Positions 8,731 through 16,419 of a DNA stretch of 64,000 nucleotides are shown in pieces. Source of the stretch: Ktedonobacter racemifer DSM 44963. GTDB lineage: Bacteria > Chloroflexota > Ktedonobacteria > Ktedonobacterales > Ktedonobacteraceae. Each line of letters opens with the position of its first letter. Position 1 is the first letter of the stretch. Position numbers and translations under genes: made by a program. The stretch spans positions 3,199,481-3,263,480 of the forward strand of contig NZ_ADVG01000001.1 of the NCBI RefSeq assembly GCF_000178855.1, read 5' to 3'. The notes beneath the pieces were generated by a model, which made no database searches, was not told the origin of the DNA, and saw only the letters and a program-made list of their open reading frames with translations.

Positions 8731-10172
8731 GTGGGTCACTTGCCAAGTCTTGTCCGGTTGTGACATACTCAAAAGGAAAATAAAAATCTCTGACCCATGA
8801 AAGGACTCTTCAAGAATTCCCGGTATGTCCCACCCCATTTCTCAACGCCTTCGCCCTCTCACGGACGCCGAACACCGCGAACTCACCCGTATTAGCCATG
8901 CTCCCAGCGAACGCCTGAACCGCCATCAACGAGCCATTGCCCTGCTGGCTGTTGCAGCGGGAAAACCCCTGACAGATGCCGCTGAAGCAGCAGGCTGGAA
9001 AGCCCAGAAAACCGTCACCCGGCTGATTCGCCGCTTTCATGAACGAGGTCTAGCCGCTCTCGATGACCTTCCTCGCAGCGGGCATCCACGCAGGTATGGC
9101 CCGAGCGAACGAGCACGCATTCTCCAAGAACTCCAACGCAGTCCTGTGCGTAAGGAAGATGGGACAGCGACATGGTCACTCACGACGTTACGGTGTGCCT
9201 TGCGCGAAGCCCCCGGCGGATTGCCGCAGGTGAGCACCTTTACCATTCTCTACACGCTCCATGGGGCTGGTTACAGCTGGCAAAAGAGTCGTACCTGGTG
9301 CGAGACAGGCAAAACCCTACGTAAAAAGGATGGTCGTGTCGAAGAAAGCTATGATGAATATACGCAGGAAAAAACAGCAGTAATTGAGCGGGCCTATTTG
9401 ATCGGCGAACGGCTTGGGCTCCAGGTATGGTGCGAAGACGAGGCTGGTCCGTATCAGACCATCCCGCAGCCCGGCAGTTCCTGGCAGATCGAACATCGGC
9501 CGGCACGCCAGGCCCATCAATATCTCCGAGGAGAAACCGCGAAGTTGCTCACCTTGTGCGCGGCCCGCCACAGGAGAACTACGCGCCGAAGCAGTCCAAC
9601 AAAGTACCAATGCCATTCTGCATCCCTGGCTGCAGCGAGAACTCACCTCCATTCTGAAACACTGTCCTCCTGCTCCTGAAACAGTGCCCATTGGTCGGCG
9701 TTGGCAAGATTGGGATATCTATCCCGCCACCGACCAGCTGGATCGCTTTTTCCCTCCTGTCAGAATCCTGTTGATCTGGGACAACCTGGCCGGGCACAAA
9801 AGCCACAGTCTGGTGCAATGGTGTGCTGAGCATGGCATTCTCTTACTTTCCACACCCAACGCGGGCTCCTGGCTCAACATGGCGGAGTCGGTGCAACGGA
9901 TCATCAAACGGCGAGCGCTGCAAGGCTATCATACCTATGATGTCGAAATCCTGAAGCAGTGGCTGACTGATGCTGTCATCGGTTGGAATCGTCATCCCAC
10001 GCCGTTTATCTGGGGTGGCAAGCGGCATGCCCGCCGGGATCGAGCTTATGCACGGCGGCATCGGGTGGGAGGTTCTGGGGCTACCGCTATTCACGGTATT
10101 CCTCGACGCATTCGCTCGGTCCACTATTACCGCAGGGCGGCTTAACCGGACAAGACTTGGCAACTGACCCAC
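8731..10172 (+). mobile_element. IS630-family insertion sequence, copy A
   Basis: Ends are 28-base inverted repeats (GTGGGTCA..., 8731-8758 and 10145-10172) with one mismatch, flanked on both sides by TA (8729-8730 and 10173-10174), the target duplication expected of the Tc1/mariner-like IS630 family. It contains one transposase gene broken by a frame change. Its right-hand TA is also the left-hand TA of the next element. Confidence 0.92.
8825..10145 (+). pseudogene. IS630-family transposase, frameshifted
   Basis: The N-terminal helix-turn-helix part ([29 protein letters not shown]) and the first catalytic Asp ([11 protein letters not shown]) are in the frame of the ATG at 8825. After about 9558 homology continues in the +1 frame ([11 protein letters not shown]), with the second Asp in LLIWDNLAGHKS and the Glu in WLNMAESVQRIIK. 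All three DDE residues survive. One extra base around 9553-9563 is needed to explain the change. There is no obvious slippery run, so this looks like an inactivating indel or base-calling error rather than programmed shifting. Confidence 0.85.
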
Positions 10173-10174
10173 TA

Positions 10175-11361
10175 GTGCATAATTACGAAACCTTTTCGGA
10201 AAGAACAAGATGTGGCTCATAGGAACATCCAAAGTAGGCACAGACTCGTGCGGCAAGCTGTTTGGCGGTAAGCAGCCCATCATGTTCGACTACATTGCGT
10301 TTGGCATGGACCCATTTGGGCTCAATGGGATTGAGCCAAGGGCTTTTCGTGGGCAGAAACAAAGGCAGAATACGCACGCCCTTGCCCTCGGCTTTGACCA
10401 GGCTGTTGTGCTCTCTGATCCAGGTCCGCACCATCTTGCTCACGTGAAAGGAGGCATTATCCCAGATCAGCAGCCAAGAAGTCTTGTTTTGAGCTTGCAG
10501 TCGAGTGCAACACCACTCCAGAAATTGGGTGGTGATGGCGCTGACGGGGCGTCCGGTCACGAAGCGCAGCGACATCTGTTTGCGAATCGGATCATCGATC
10601 GGTCCCTGTTGCCACAATACTCCATAACAGGCGAGAGCTTTGGGATCAGGATCATCTTTTTGCCACGTCTGTTCCACCAAGCGCACGGGTTGATCTTTCC
10701 CTTGCCAGGCGGACAGACGAGGAAGAGCGAACCTGCTCCACCACACCTCGTCCACAAACCCGATGACCCAGCCTGGTTGGGTGCTCGCCCAGGCCATCAG
10801 CCGATCGCGTGCGTTTTTTTTTGCTGGTACTGGGGGTCGGGGCTGGTAATCCAGTGTTTGGCACGCTTCCAATTGGTCCCTAAGCTTTGGAGCGCTCGGC
10901 GCACGCTCGCCACCGACGTTTTGTGGGGGATAATGCCCTGCTCGAAACTGATCTTGGCCGCCAGTTCCAAGGTCCACAGGCCACGGTCGAGTCCAAAGTC
11001 GTGGGGACTGCGGTGCAAGAGCGCTTTCAACCGCTCGGCCGCTTCGATGGTGAAGGTCGTTCGGAGTCGATGGGGACGCGAAGACCCCTCTTTGAGCACG
11101 GTGAGTCCAGCTATATTGAAGCCTTTGATCGCATTGCGAACGGTCTGGTCGTCGCAGCCCAGATACTTGGCGATAGCGGGGGCGCGCTCCCCACGGGCAG
11201 ACGCGAGCAATATTTGGCTGCGTCGCAACACGAAGGCATTGGACGAACGCAACCCCGCCTGGATCTGGCTGTGTTCGTCTTTGGTCAGTGGTCGAATAAA
11301 AATGGGGGCTTTCATGCCCTCTATGATACCACATTTCCTATGACCTTTCGTCAGAATGCAC
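10175..11361 (-). mobile_element. IS630-family insertion sequence, copy B (different subgroup)
   Basis: Imperfect terminal repeats begin GTGCAT at both ends (10175 inward and 11361 inward, about 15 of 20 matching) and are flanked by TA at 10173-10174 and 11362-11363. It encodes a two-frame transposase on the minus strand. The element lies directly against copy A, sharing one TA, and its other end falls in the stop codon of the anti-sigma gene. Confidence 0.88.
10183..11315 (-). CDS. IS630-family transposase made by probable -1 frameshift
   Basis: OrfA (11315 to 10797) starts MKAPIFIRPLTKDEH and holds the DNA-binding domain (APAIAKYLGCDDQTVRNAIKGF). OrfB continues in the -1 frame to 10183 and carries the DDE residues in GFVDEVWW, LIWDNASFH and NPIEPKWVHAK. 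The switch falls on a run of nine A on the coding strand (10814-10822 as T): orfA reads CAA AAA AAA ACG and orfB reads AAA AAA AAC GCA. A poly-A run at the junction of two otherwise intact frames is the usual layout for programmed -1 slippage. The protein would be about 375 residues. A spontaneous deletion in the run is the alternative. Confidence 0.82.
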
Positions 11362-12515
11362 TAGTGATGAGGAGTTGGTGTCACACTGGGTTTTCCCCCA
11401 CCAGTATTCGTATCGCCAGGGCCATGGGGATGCGTATTGTCTCCATTGCCAGTCGTGCCAGAACCATTTTTCCCTGTTCCCTGTCCGTTCGAATTTCCAT
11501 TGGAGCCACTGTTTGACGCAGTAGAGACCGTAATTGTTGTTGTCTGAACCACAGTTGCGTCGGGATTAAGTAAGCTCACCGTCTTGATTGGTTGCTTGCT
11601 GTTCCAATCGACGAGAAACACATAGGTCCCATGTTGCAGCGTCCCTGTGGCGCTTACGTGTTGATTATTCAGCCAGAGCTGCGCCCCTGGCTGAAAGTGT
11701 TCTCCAGTCAGGAGAAGCGTTACCTGGGCATGAGGCGGCAAAGAAACGATGATCGTCACAGCTTGCAGATGCGTGACTTGCTCGCCCAACTGTTCTAGTG
11801 CTACCGTGGTTGCCACTTGCTCCGACATCTTCAGGGAAGGCAACAGCGTGTGTAGGGTCTGGCGCGCATCTTGTTGCAATGCGGCGAATTCCTGGGAAAG
11901 ACGATCATGGTCTTTACCAGCTGGAACGGCGTGAATGGATTGAGAGGCCGTGGCAAGCAGCTGCTCCAGGGTTGTCAGCTCACGGGTATAGGCATCTTCC
12001 TGTGTGGTAGTCGTCACTGACTTCAGGCTGGAAAGGTGATCACGCACGATTTGCAGACGAAGTTCGGCCTGGTCTTTTGGGGAAGCCGTGAAGGTTATCT
12101 GCATCTGTTGCACCCAGCTTTTCACGGCATAGAGCGGAGTATTGGGCGTTGCTCCCTGGGCCGCCATCGCAACCCCTGTACCTAATACGAGACAAAACAG
12201 CACAACAGCAGCGAGCGCCAGTTGCATACTCCATGGTCGTAGAGCGTGTAGCCGCCACCAGGGAGCAGCGGTTCGCTTGTGCTGGATGGCAGAGGCGTGC
12301 GCACGAACGCGCATTTCTAAGCGTTGCGCAAACTCAGGATCGGCCTGGAGCGCCGGGTGAGTGCGCACATACTGCGCCACATTGATCAGTTCTTCGATCT
12401 CATCCTTTTTATTGCCAGGGCCAGAAGGAGTTACCTGTTCAGCTTTCTCGAAACGGCGCCCTCTTGCCCATTGTTGCTCCAGGCGTTGATTGAAATAGTC
12501 TGCTTGTGTTTTCAT
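11361..12515 (-). CDS. Membrane anti-sigma-like protein with DUF5667-like and IPT/TIG-like regions
   Basis: Probable regulator of the sigma factor encoded just upstream; the ATG overlaps the sigma stop by four bases (ATGA). Residues 1-85 are cytoplasmic, with a predicted helical stretch (DEIEELINVAQYVRTHPAL) that could bind sigma. One membrane helix follows (MQLALAAVVLFCLVLGTGVA), then GATPNTPLYAVKSWVQQMQ, the hallmark start of DUF5667, and a helical region of about 130 residues. A beta-rich part follows (LTGEHFQPGAQLWLNN). The last ~60 residues are Gly/Asn/Ser rich and end GKPSVTPTPHH, nearly the same tail as the secreted protein at 13634-14296. The TA of the TAG stop is the insertion site of IS630 copy B, yet the stop is kept. 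Confidence 0.75.
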   Translation of the reverse strand: MKTQADYFNQRLEQQWARGRRFEKAEQVTPSGPGNKKDEIEELINVAQYVRTHPALQADPEFAQRLEMRVRAHASAIQHKRTAAPWWRLHALRPWSMQLALAAVVLFCLVLGTGVAMAAQGATPNTPLYAVKSWVQQMQITFTASPKDQAELRLQIVRDHLSSLKSVTTTTQEDAYTRELTTLEQLLATASQSIHAVPAGKDHDRLSQEFAALQQDARQTLHTLLPSLKMSEQVATTVALEQLGEQVTHLQAVTIIVSLPPHAQVTLLLTGEHFQPGAQLWLNNQHVSATGTLQHGTYVFLVDWNSKQPIKTVSLLNPDATVVQTTTITVSTASNSGSNGNSNGQGTGKNGSGTTGNGDNTHPHGPGDTNTGGGKPSVTPTPHH

Positions 12516-13174
12516 GATCGTTTCTCCTGTTTGGACACCTTGCGACGCCGGGATGCTTTGGCTCCTTCCGTTTGCTTCTTATCTGGTGTGGGTGGATGAA
12601 GGAAGCGCTGCAAACTCTGTAATGCACGAAATTGCAGTGCTTTCACGGCATTGGCCTTTTTCCCAATCATTTTAGCGACCGTCGCGACATCATATCCCAG
12701 AATTAAGCGGCCAATGAGCACCTGTCGTTGTTCCTCAGTCAGCTTCTCCATGGCTTGCACGACACGCTGCCATTCATCGCGTGTCTCAAAGACATGGACA
12801 GGATCATCTTCAGGATGGTGTGTTGGCAAAGCATAGGCATGGCCGTCATAGGTATGCTGTTCGCTCATCTCGTACACTGGTGTCAATGAGAGAAGTGGAG
12901 GCTGTTTTTCCTGCCCACGATAATAGCCAGCGATGGTGTTGCGGGCTATGCCCAGAAGCCAGGCCGCAACACCAGCTTCTTCTCTAGCTTTGACCTGGTG
13001 AATCCCCTCCACCATTTTTAAAAAGACCTCGGACGTCAGGTCCTCCGCCACAAAACGGTCAGGAACACGGGCGGCGATATACCCAAATATTCCTGGAAGA
13101 AAGTGACGATACAGCGCTCCAAGTGCCTCCCCTTCGCCTTGCCTGGCAGAACTGAGGAGACGATCAAATACCAT
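12512..13174 (-). CDS. ECF-type RNA polymerase sigma factor
   Basis: Region 2 reads ALGALYRHFLPGIFGYIAARV, VAEDLTSEVFLKMVEGI and AWLLGIARNTIAGYYR. Region 4 reads LTEEQRQVLIGRLILGYDVATVAKMIG and KKANAVKALQFRALQSL. A basic tail follows (SRRRKVSKQEKRS). The start is set at the ATG at 13174, which has gaggag 6 bases upstream; an in-frame ATG at 13231 with gaaggg upstream would add 19 residues. It forms a two-gene operon with the membrane protein downstream and is transcribed divergently from 13634. Confidence 0.88.
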   Translation of the reverse strand: MVFDRLLSSARQGEGEALGALYRHFLPGIFGYIAARVPDRFVAEDLTSEVFLKMVEGIHQVKAREEAGVAAWLLGIARNTIAGYYRGQEKQPPLLSLTPVYEMSEQHTYDGHAYALPTHHPEDDPVHVFETRDEWQRVVQAMEKLTEEQRQVLIGRLILGYDVATVAKMIGKKANAVKALQFRALQSLQRFLHPPTPDKKQTEGAKASRRRKVSKQEKRS

Positions 13175-13529
13175 GTTCTGCTCCTCATGCGCCGAAGTCA
13201 CCATTTCCGATGACCATGGCCAGGAAACCATACGCGTCTCTTCCCTTCTAAATAATGCTGCTTCCTTACACTCTTCCTAGTTGTCTTTTTGCCCTTCGTG
13301 GTTATGGGAGGGGGAGAAATGTCTGCAACTCCCTTCCGAGTAGGCAGAACTCGTCTAGGATCTGCACCTGGTTGTTTCCAAATATTTCCCCAAAAGAACT
13401 ATTTCGGATGGAGGCCGTAACCAAAACAAAAAAAAGACCACTCTCTAACTGAACAACGCAAGTGCAGGAGGGGGTCTAGCAGGCACCAGAAAAGGCCTTA
13501 TCTTGCTCAGCACGTGTTCTCGATGAGCG

Positions 13530-13569
13530 CATGGTAGGAGAGGTGGAGGGGAACATCTCTCCTACCATG
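13530..13569 (+). promoter_or_regulatory. Hairpin in the leader of the secreted protein gene
   Basis: Perfect 13-bp stem (13530-13542 with 13557-13569) and 14-base loop, 65 bases before the ATG at 13634, without a T-tract. It lies in the 400-base divergent region between the sigma operon and that gene; no promoter could be fixed there. Role unknown, possibly mRNA stability or an operator. Confidence 0.4.
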
Positions 13570-13633
13570 TCGCTTGTCTTCCCCACCTGCAGCTGATTGA
13601 ACATATTTTTGAGACAAAAGGAAGGTATGACAT

Positions 13634-14296
13634 ATGAGTATTGGTAGCACCATTGTAGCAGCCCTCAAAGGCAAACTTGTTGTGACAGCCCTGCTGGGCG
13701 CTGTGGTTGTTGGTGGCGGGACAGCCGCTTTCGCAGCAACTCCAATGGGACAGAATATCACAAAATCTATCACCGCTCCAGCCCAGACCCCGACGCACGC
13801 TGCACAATCTGGCAAAGATCAGAATGGCAAGAGCGAGACAAGTACAACGAACAACCAGTCAGGCGATCATAAAAATGACTGTCCAGGACTTCCGGAAGCC
13901 CAGAATCTGGCCAAGAAGTTTTCACTGAGCACGGATAGCAAGAGCGCCACCATTCAACTGATCTGTTCGCTGCATACGGGAACCTACAAAGGGCTCACGC
14001 ATGCGCTTGGATATGGCGAAATTGAGGATCTGCTCACTTATGCTCAATCCCTGGCTGGGCAGGATAAAAACACCGCGAACGCGAAACTCAGCGACGAGAC
14101 CCTCAGCACATATATTGCAACAACACTAAAAACGTGCGCGAACGTTCCCATTTCCGCCTGCGTGAAAGCGAATACGCCGACACCGCAAGCGACCCCTGGG
14201 AATAGCAATAGTGGCAACGGAAGCAATAACGGAACCGATCATGGGAGTAGCGGGACCACGGGCAAACCAACAGTGACACCAACACCACATCATTAG
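13634..14296 (+). CDS. Exported or membrane-anchored protein of unknown function
   Basis: Product of 220 residues, function not recognised. Residues 10-35 form a hydrophobic export or anchor segment (LVVTALLGAVVVGGGTAAFA). A Thr/Ser/Gln/Asn-rich linker follows (40-80), then a compact Cys-containing domain (82-180; cysteines in NDCPGL, LICSLH, KTCANVPISACV). The low-complexity tail ends GTTGKPTVTPTPHH. That tail is almost the same as the end of the anti-sigma-like protein encoded divergently at 11361-12515, which suggests shared origin or shared handling outside the membrane and hints it belongs to the same regulon. A terminator follows at 14328. Confidence 0.7.
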   Translation: MSIGSTIVAALKGKLVVTALLGAVVVGGGTAAFAATPMGQNITKSITAPAQTPTHAAQSGKDQNGKSETSTTNNQSGDHKNDCPGLPEAQNLAKKFSLSTDSKSATIQLICSLHTGTYKGLTHALGYGEIEDLLTYAQSLAGQDKNTANAKLSDETLSTYIATTLKTCANVPISACVKANTPTPQATPGNSNSGNGSNNGTDHGSSGTTGKPTVTPTPHH

Positions 14297-14327
14297 GACC
14301 CGCTCTTTTCTTCTGTAGTTCGTATGT

Positions 14328-14366
14328 GTCCCCTCACCAGTTTCATTGCTGATGAGGGGACGTTTT
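14328..14366 (+). terminator. Rho-independent terminator
   Basis: GTCCCCTCA at 14328-14336 pairs with TGAGGGGAC at 14353-14361, followed by GTTTT; 30 bases after the stop of the exported protein. The rest of the stretch to 14604 shows no gene. Confidence 0.7.
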
Positions 14367-14604
14367 GCTTTGCTCGCGTCTTTGTCTCATCTGCCGCAGC
14401 CTTCGTCTTGCAGCTTTCCCCATCTTTCCTCAAGGAAGACCTGAGTTGGTGCTTGTGCCCTGATCGCCATTCTGCGTGCAGTCATGGGTGGACGTCGCGC
14501 CCTCTAAGAAGGACGCAGCAATAAGCAAATCAACAAAAGACAGATATCCTGAAGGGTATTTGCCTTTTGGCATATATGAGATTCAAGCACATATACCATA
14601 TTTG

Positions 14605-14885
14605 ATCAACGTCAAGCTGATGAAAGCGGGGATTGTAGAAGCGCTCGATATCGCGGCGTTGTGTCGAGCCACGCATACCAGTCTCATGATTGGAGCTATG
14701 GTTGAGTCCCGCCTGGCCGTTGCTATGAGCGCCCACCTAGCTGCCCGGCTTGGCGGGTCTCGTTCATCGACCTTGACACTCCCATGCCCTTAGCTAAAGA
14801 TCCCTTCACAGGCGGCTACGAGCAACACGGTGGCATGTATGATCTCTCGGCCGTTAAAAGCGGCTTAGGCATCGAGCGAAGATAA
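14605..14885 (+). pseudogene. Truncated, frameshifted copy of the dipeptide epimerase 3' end
   Basis: Matches bases 351-632 closely (roughly nine in ten identical by eye) from ATCAACGT through the shared end GLGIERR and stop, and a few bases beyond (AACAGCAGTG). The 5' part of the gene is absent: the match begins abruptly at 14605. A one-base deletion near 14757 (GGCGGGTTCTC became GGCGGGTCTC) shifts the frame. It cannot make an active enzyme because the first lysine and two metal ligands are missing. Confidence 0.88.
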
Positions 14886-14969
14886 CAGCAGTGCATCGAG
14901 TCAAGCCGCCCTCACGAACCCTGCTTCAAGCATTGACGGATTGTAAGCGGAACTGGCAGAAGGAAGAGT

Positions 14970-15791
14970 TTACGCTCTTCCTTCTGCGCTCCTCAAGAGA
15001 GTATCCAAAAGACTTGCTATAGGTGTAGGCAACTCTACCTGTTGTGCGGTCGTTTTGAAGAGGCTGACGTCCTTCAGCGGTATCGCACTCTGACTGAAAG
15101 GCGCAGTTCCCTCGGCAATCCTCTTACCATAGTTCTGGTATATGGGAGCGGAGAATAATGTGCTTGTCAACATATCGACCACTGCTTTTGGATCGACTCC
15201 GTTGTTCTGGGCCATCGAGAGTGCTTCACGCATAGAGTATCCTGCTGAAACAATCAGGAAGTTTCCAACGAGTTTGACAATGCTTGCCGCGCCAACCTCT
15301 TCGCCAAAATCGAAGATACCCTGTCCCCCCATGGCCTTCAAGAGAGGCCGGACACGTTCTTTGGCTTGCTGTGGACCTGCAAAGGGAATCCAGAGATTCC
15401 GGGCGACGGCTGCCTCGGGCCTGCCAAAGACGGTTGCATCGATATAGATACAGTCATGTTGTGCATGGAGTGCCGCAAGCTTCTTTGATGTTTCCGGCAA
15501 TACCGTGCTCATCGAAAGGTGAATCCCGCCTGGTCCCAGGCGCTCTAAAAAACCATCGCTCATGACGACGCTTTCCAGTGCCGCATCATCCCACACAATA
15601 GTTGCAACAATCCCCCCGCTCGTCACTGCGTCAGCGGGTCGGCTCGCCAGATGCGCTCCCTGGGCAACCAGCGCGTCCGCTTTGCTCGCCGTGCGGTTGT
15701 ATACGCGGAGCGCATAGCCAGTGTTGAGAAGATTGGTCGCCATTGGCAGACCCAGGTGGCCGAGTCCAATAAATCCGATCATTTCACTCAT
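14970..15791 (-). CDS. NAD(P)-dependent beta-hydroxyacid dehydrogenase-family oxidoreductase
   Basis: Related to 3-hydroxyisobutyrate dehydrogenase, tartronate semialdehyde reductase and imine reductases; the substrate is not clear. An N-terminal Rossmann motif GFIGLGHLGLPMATNLL is followed by NRTASKADAL for the cofactor ribose end. The all-helical C-terminal domain carries the family's catalytic Lys in GAASIVKLVGNF. The start is ATG 15791, preceded by aaggag; the frame runs further up without a better site. A 28-bp perfect palindrome lies 31 bases upstream, between this gene and the MerR regulator encoded just before it on the same strand, which points to MerR control. Confidence 0.85.
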   Translation of the reverse strand: MSEMIGFIGLGHLGLPMATNLLNTGYALRVYNRTASKADALVAQGAHLASRPADAVTSGGIVATIVWDDAALESVVMSDGFLERLGPGGIHLSMSTVLPETSKKLAALHAQHDCIYIDATVFGRPEAAVARNLWIPFAGPQQAKERVRPLLKAMGGQGIFDFGEEVGAASIVKLVGNFLIVSAGYSMREALSMAQNNGVDPKAVVDMLTSTLFSAPIYQNYGKRIAEGTAPFSQSAIPLKDVSLFKTTAQQVELPTPIASLLDTLLRSAEGRA

Positions 15792-15822
15792 TTGTATTAC
15801 TCCTTCTGAATGAGTTAACGCC

Positions 15823-15850
15823 CAAAACATGACGTTAACGTCATGTTTTG
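15823..15850 (-). promoter_or_regulatory. Perfect 28-bp palindromic operator (probable MerR site)
   Basis: Both halves read CAAAACATGACGTT toward the centre at 15836/15837. It sits between the MerR gene and the dehydrogenase start. The core ACGTTAACGT recurs in front of the MerR gene at 16275-16284. Confidence 0.7.
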
Positions 15851-15865
15851 AACAAAAAAAAGATT

Positions 15866-16255
15866 CTAGTGATGTTCTCTTTCCTCAAACCAGCGCTCGA
15901 AGCGTTCGATATTGGCCTGTAAATCAGCGCGAAATTGCTGTAACGCACCTATCCTCTGATCCGCCTCAGAGAGATGTTGGCGCAGCATGGCAAGGATTTT
16001 CTGTTTTGGTTGTACTCCACTGGGGTCAGTGAAATACAGATCGATGACGTCACGTATTTCATCCAGGCTGAGTCCAAGCGTCTTTAACTGGTCAATTTTC
16101 TGCAGGCGGGCAAGCGTCTCCTCGGTGTAGTAGTGCTGGCCGTGGCCTTCACGCTCACCTGGAGGGAGCAGTCCAATACCCTCGTAATAGCGAACGGTGC
16201 GCGGCGTTACCCCGGCTCGTTCCGTCAATTCACCTATGCGCATACGATCATTCAT
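15866..16255 (-). CDS. MerR-family transcriptional regulator
   Basis: Protein of 129 residues. The N-terminal winged helix reads MRIGELTERAGVTPRTVRYYEGIGLLPPGERE with YTEETLARLQKIDQLKTLGLSLDEI, the MerR signature. The C-terminal dimerisation coiled coil spans about residues 75-125. No effector-binding domain or conserved metal cysteines are present, so the signal is not predictable. Palindromes with ACGTTAACGT lie in its own promoter region and before the next gene, suggesting autoregulation and control of the dehydrogenase. Confidence 0.9.
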   Translation of the reverse strand: MNDRMRIGELTERAGVTPRTVRYYEGIGLLPPGEREGHGQHYYTEETLARLQKIDQLKTLGLSLDEIRDVIDLYFTDPSGVQPKQKILAMLRQHLSEADQRIGALQQFRADLQANIERFERWFEEREHH

Positions 16256-16268
16256 CGCTCACCCCTAA

Positions 16269-16290
16269 AATGTTACGTTAACGTCATGTT
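16269..16290 (-). promoter_or_regulatory. MerR-type operator in front of the regulator gene
   Basis: Imperfect palindrome centred at 16279/16280 with core ACGTTAACGT, 14 to 35 bases upstream of the MerR start. It matches the core and right arm (ACGTTAACGTCATGTT) of the perfect palindrome at 15823-15850. Confidence 0.6.
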
Positions 16291-16419
16291 GAATGATATC
16301 ATCTGAACGAGGCATTGTCAAATGAGCAGTCGATGGCAAAGACACAGCCGCAGTATGATATACTTGACTCATTGTCAACATCGACGGTCATCTTTCTACT
16401 CCAATGAAGGAGGCACTTC

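Noticed and set aside
9553..9563. Programmed frameshift in IS630 copy A
   Set aside because: The phase change is +1 and there is no slippery homopolymer or shift motif; an indel is simpler.
10210..11343. 377-codon plus-strand frame
   Set aside because: It is antisense to the IS630 copy B transposase, whose frames carry the DDE motif; the plus-strand product has no domain pattern or ribosome site.
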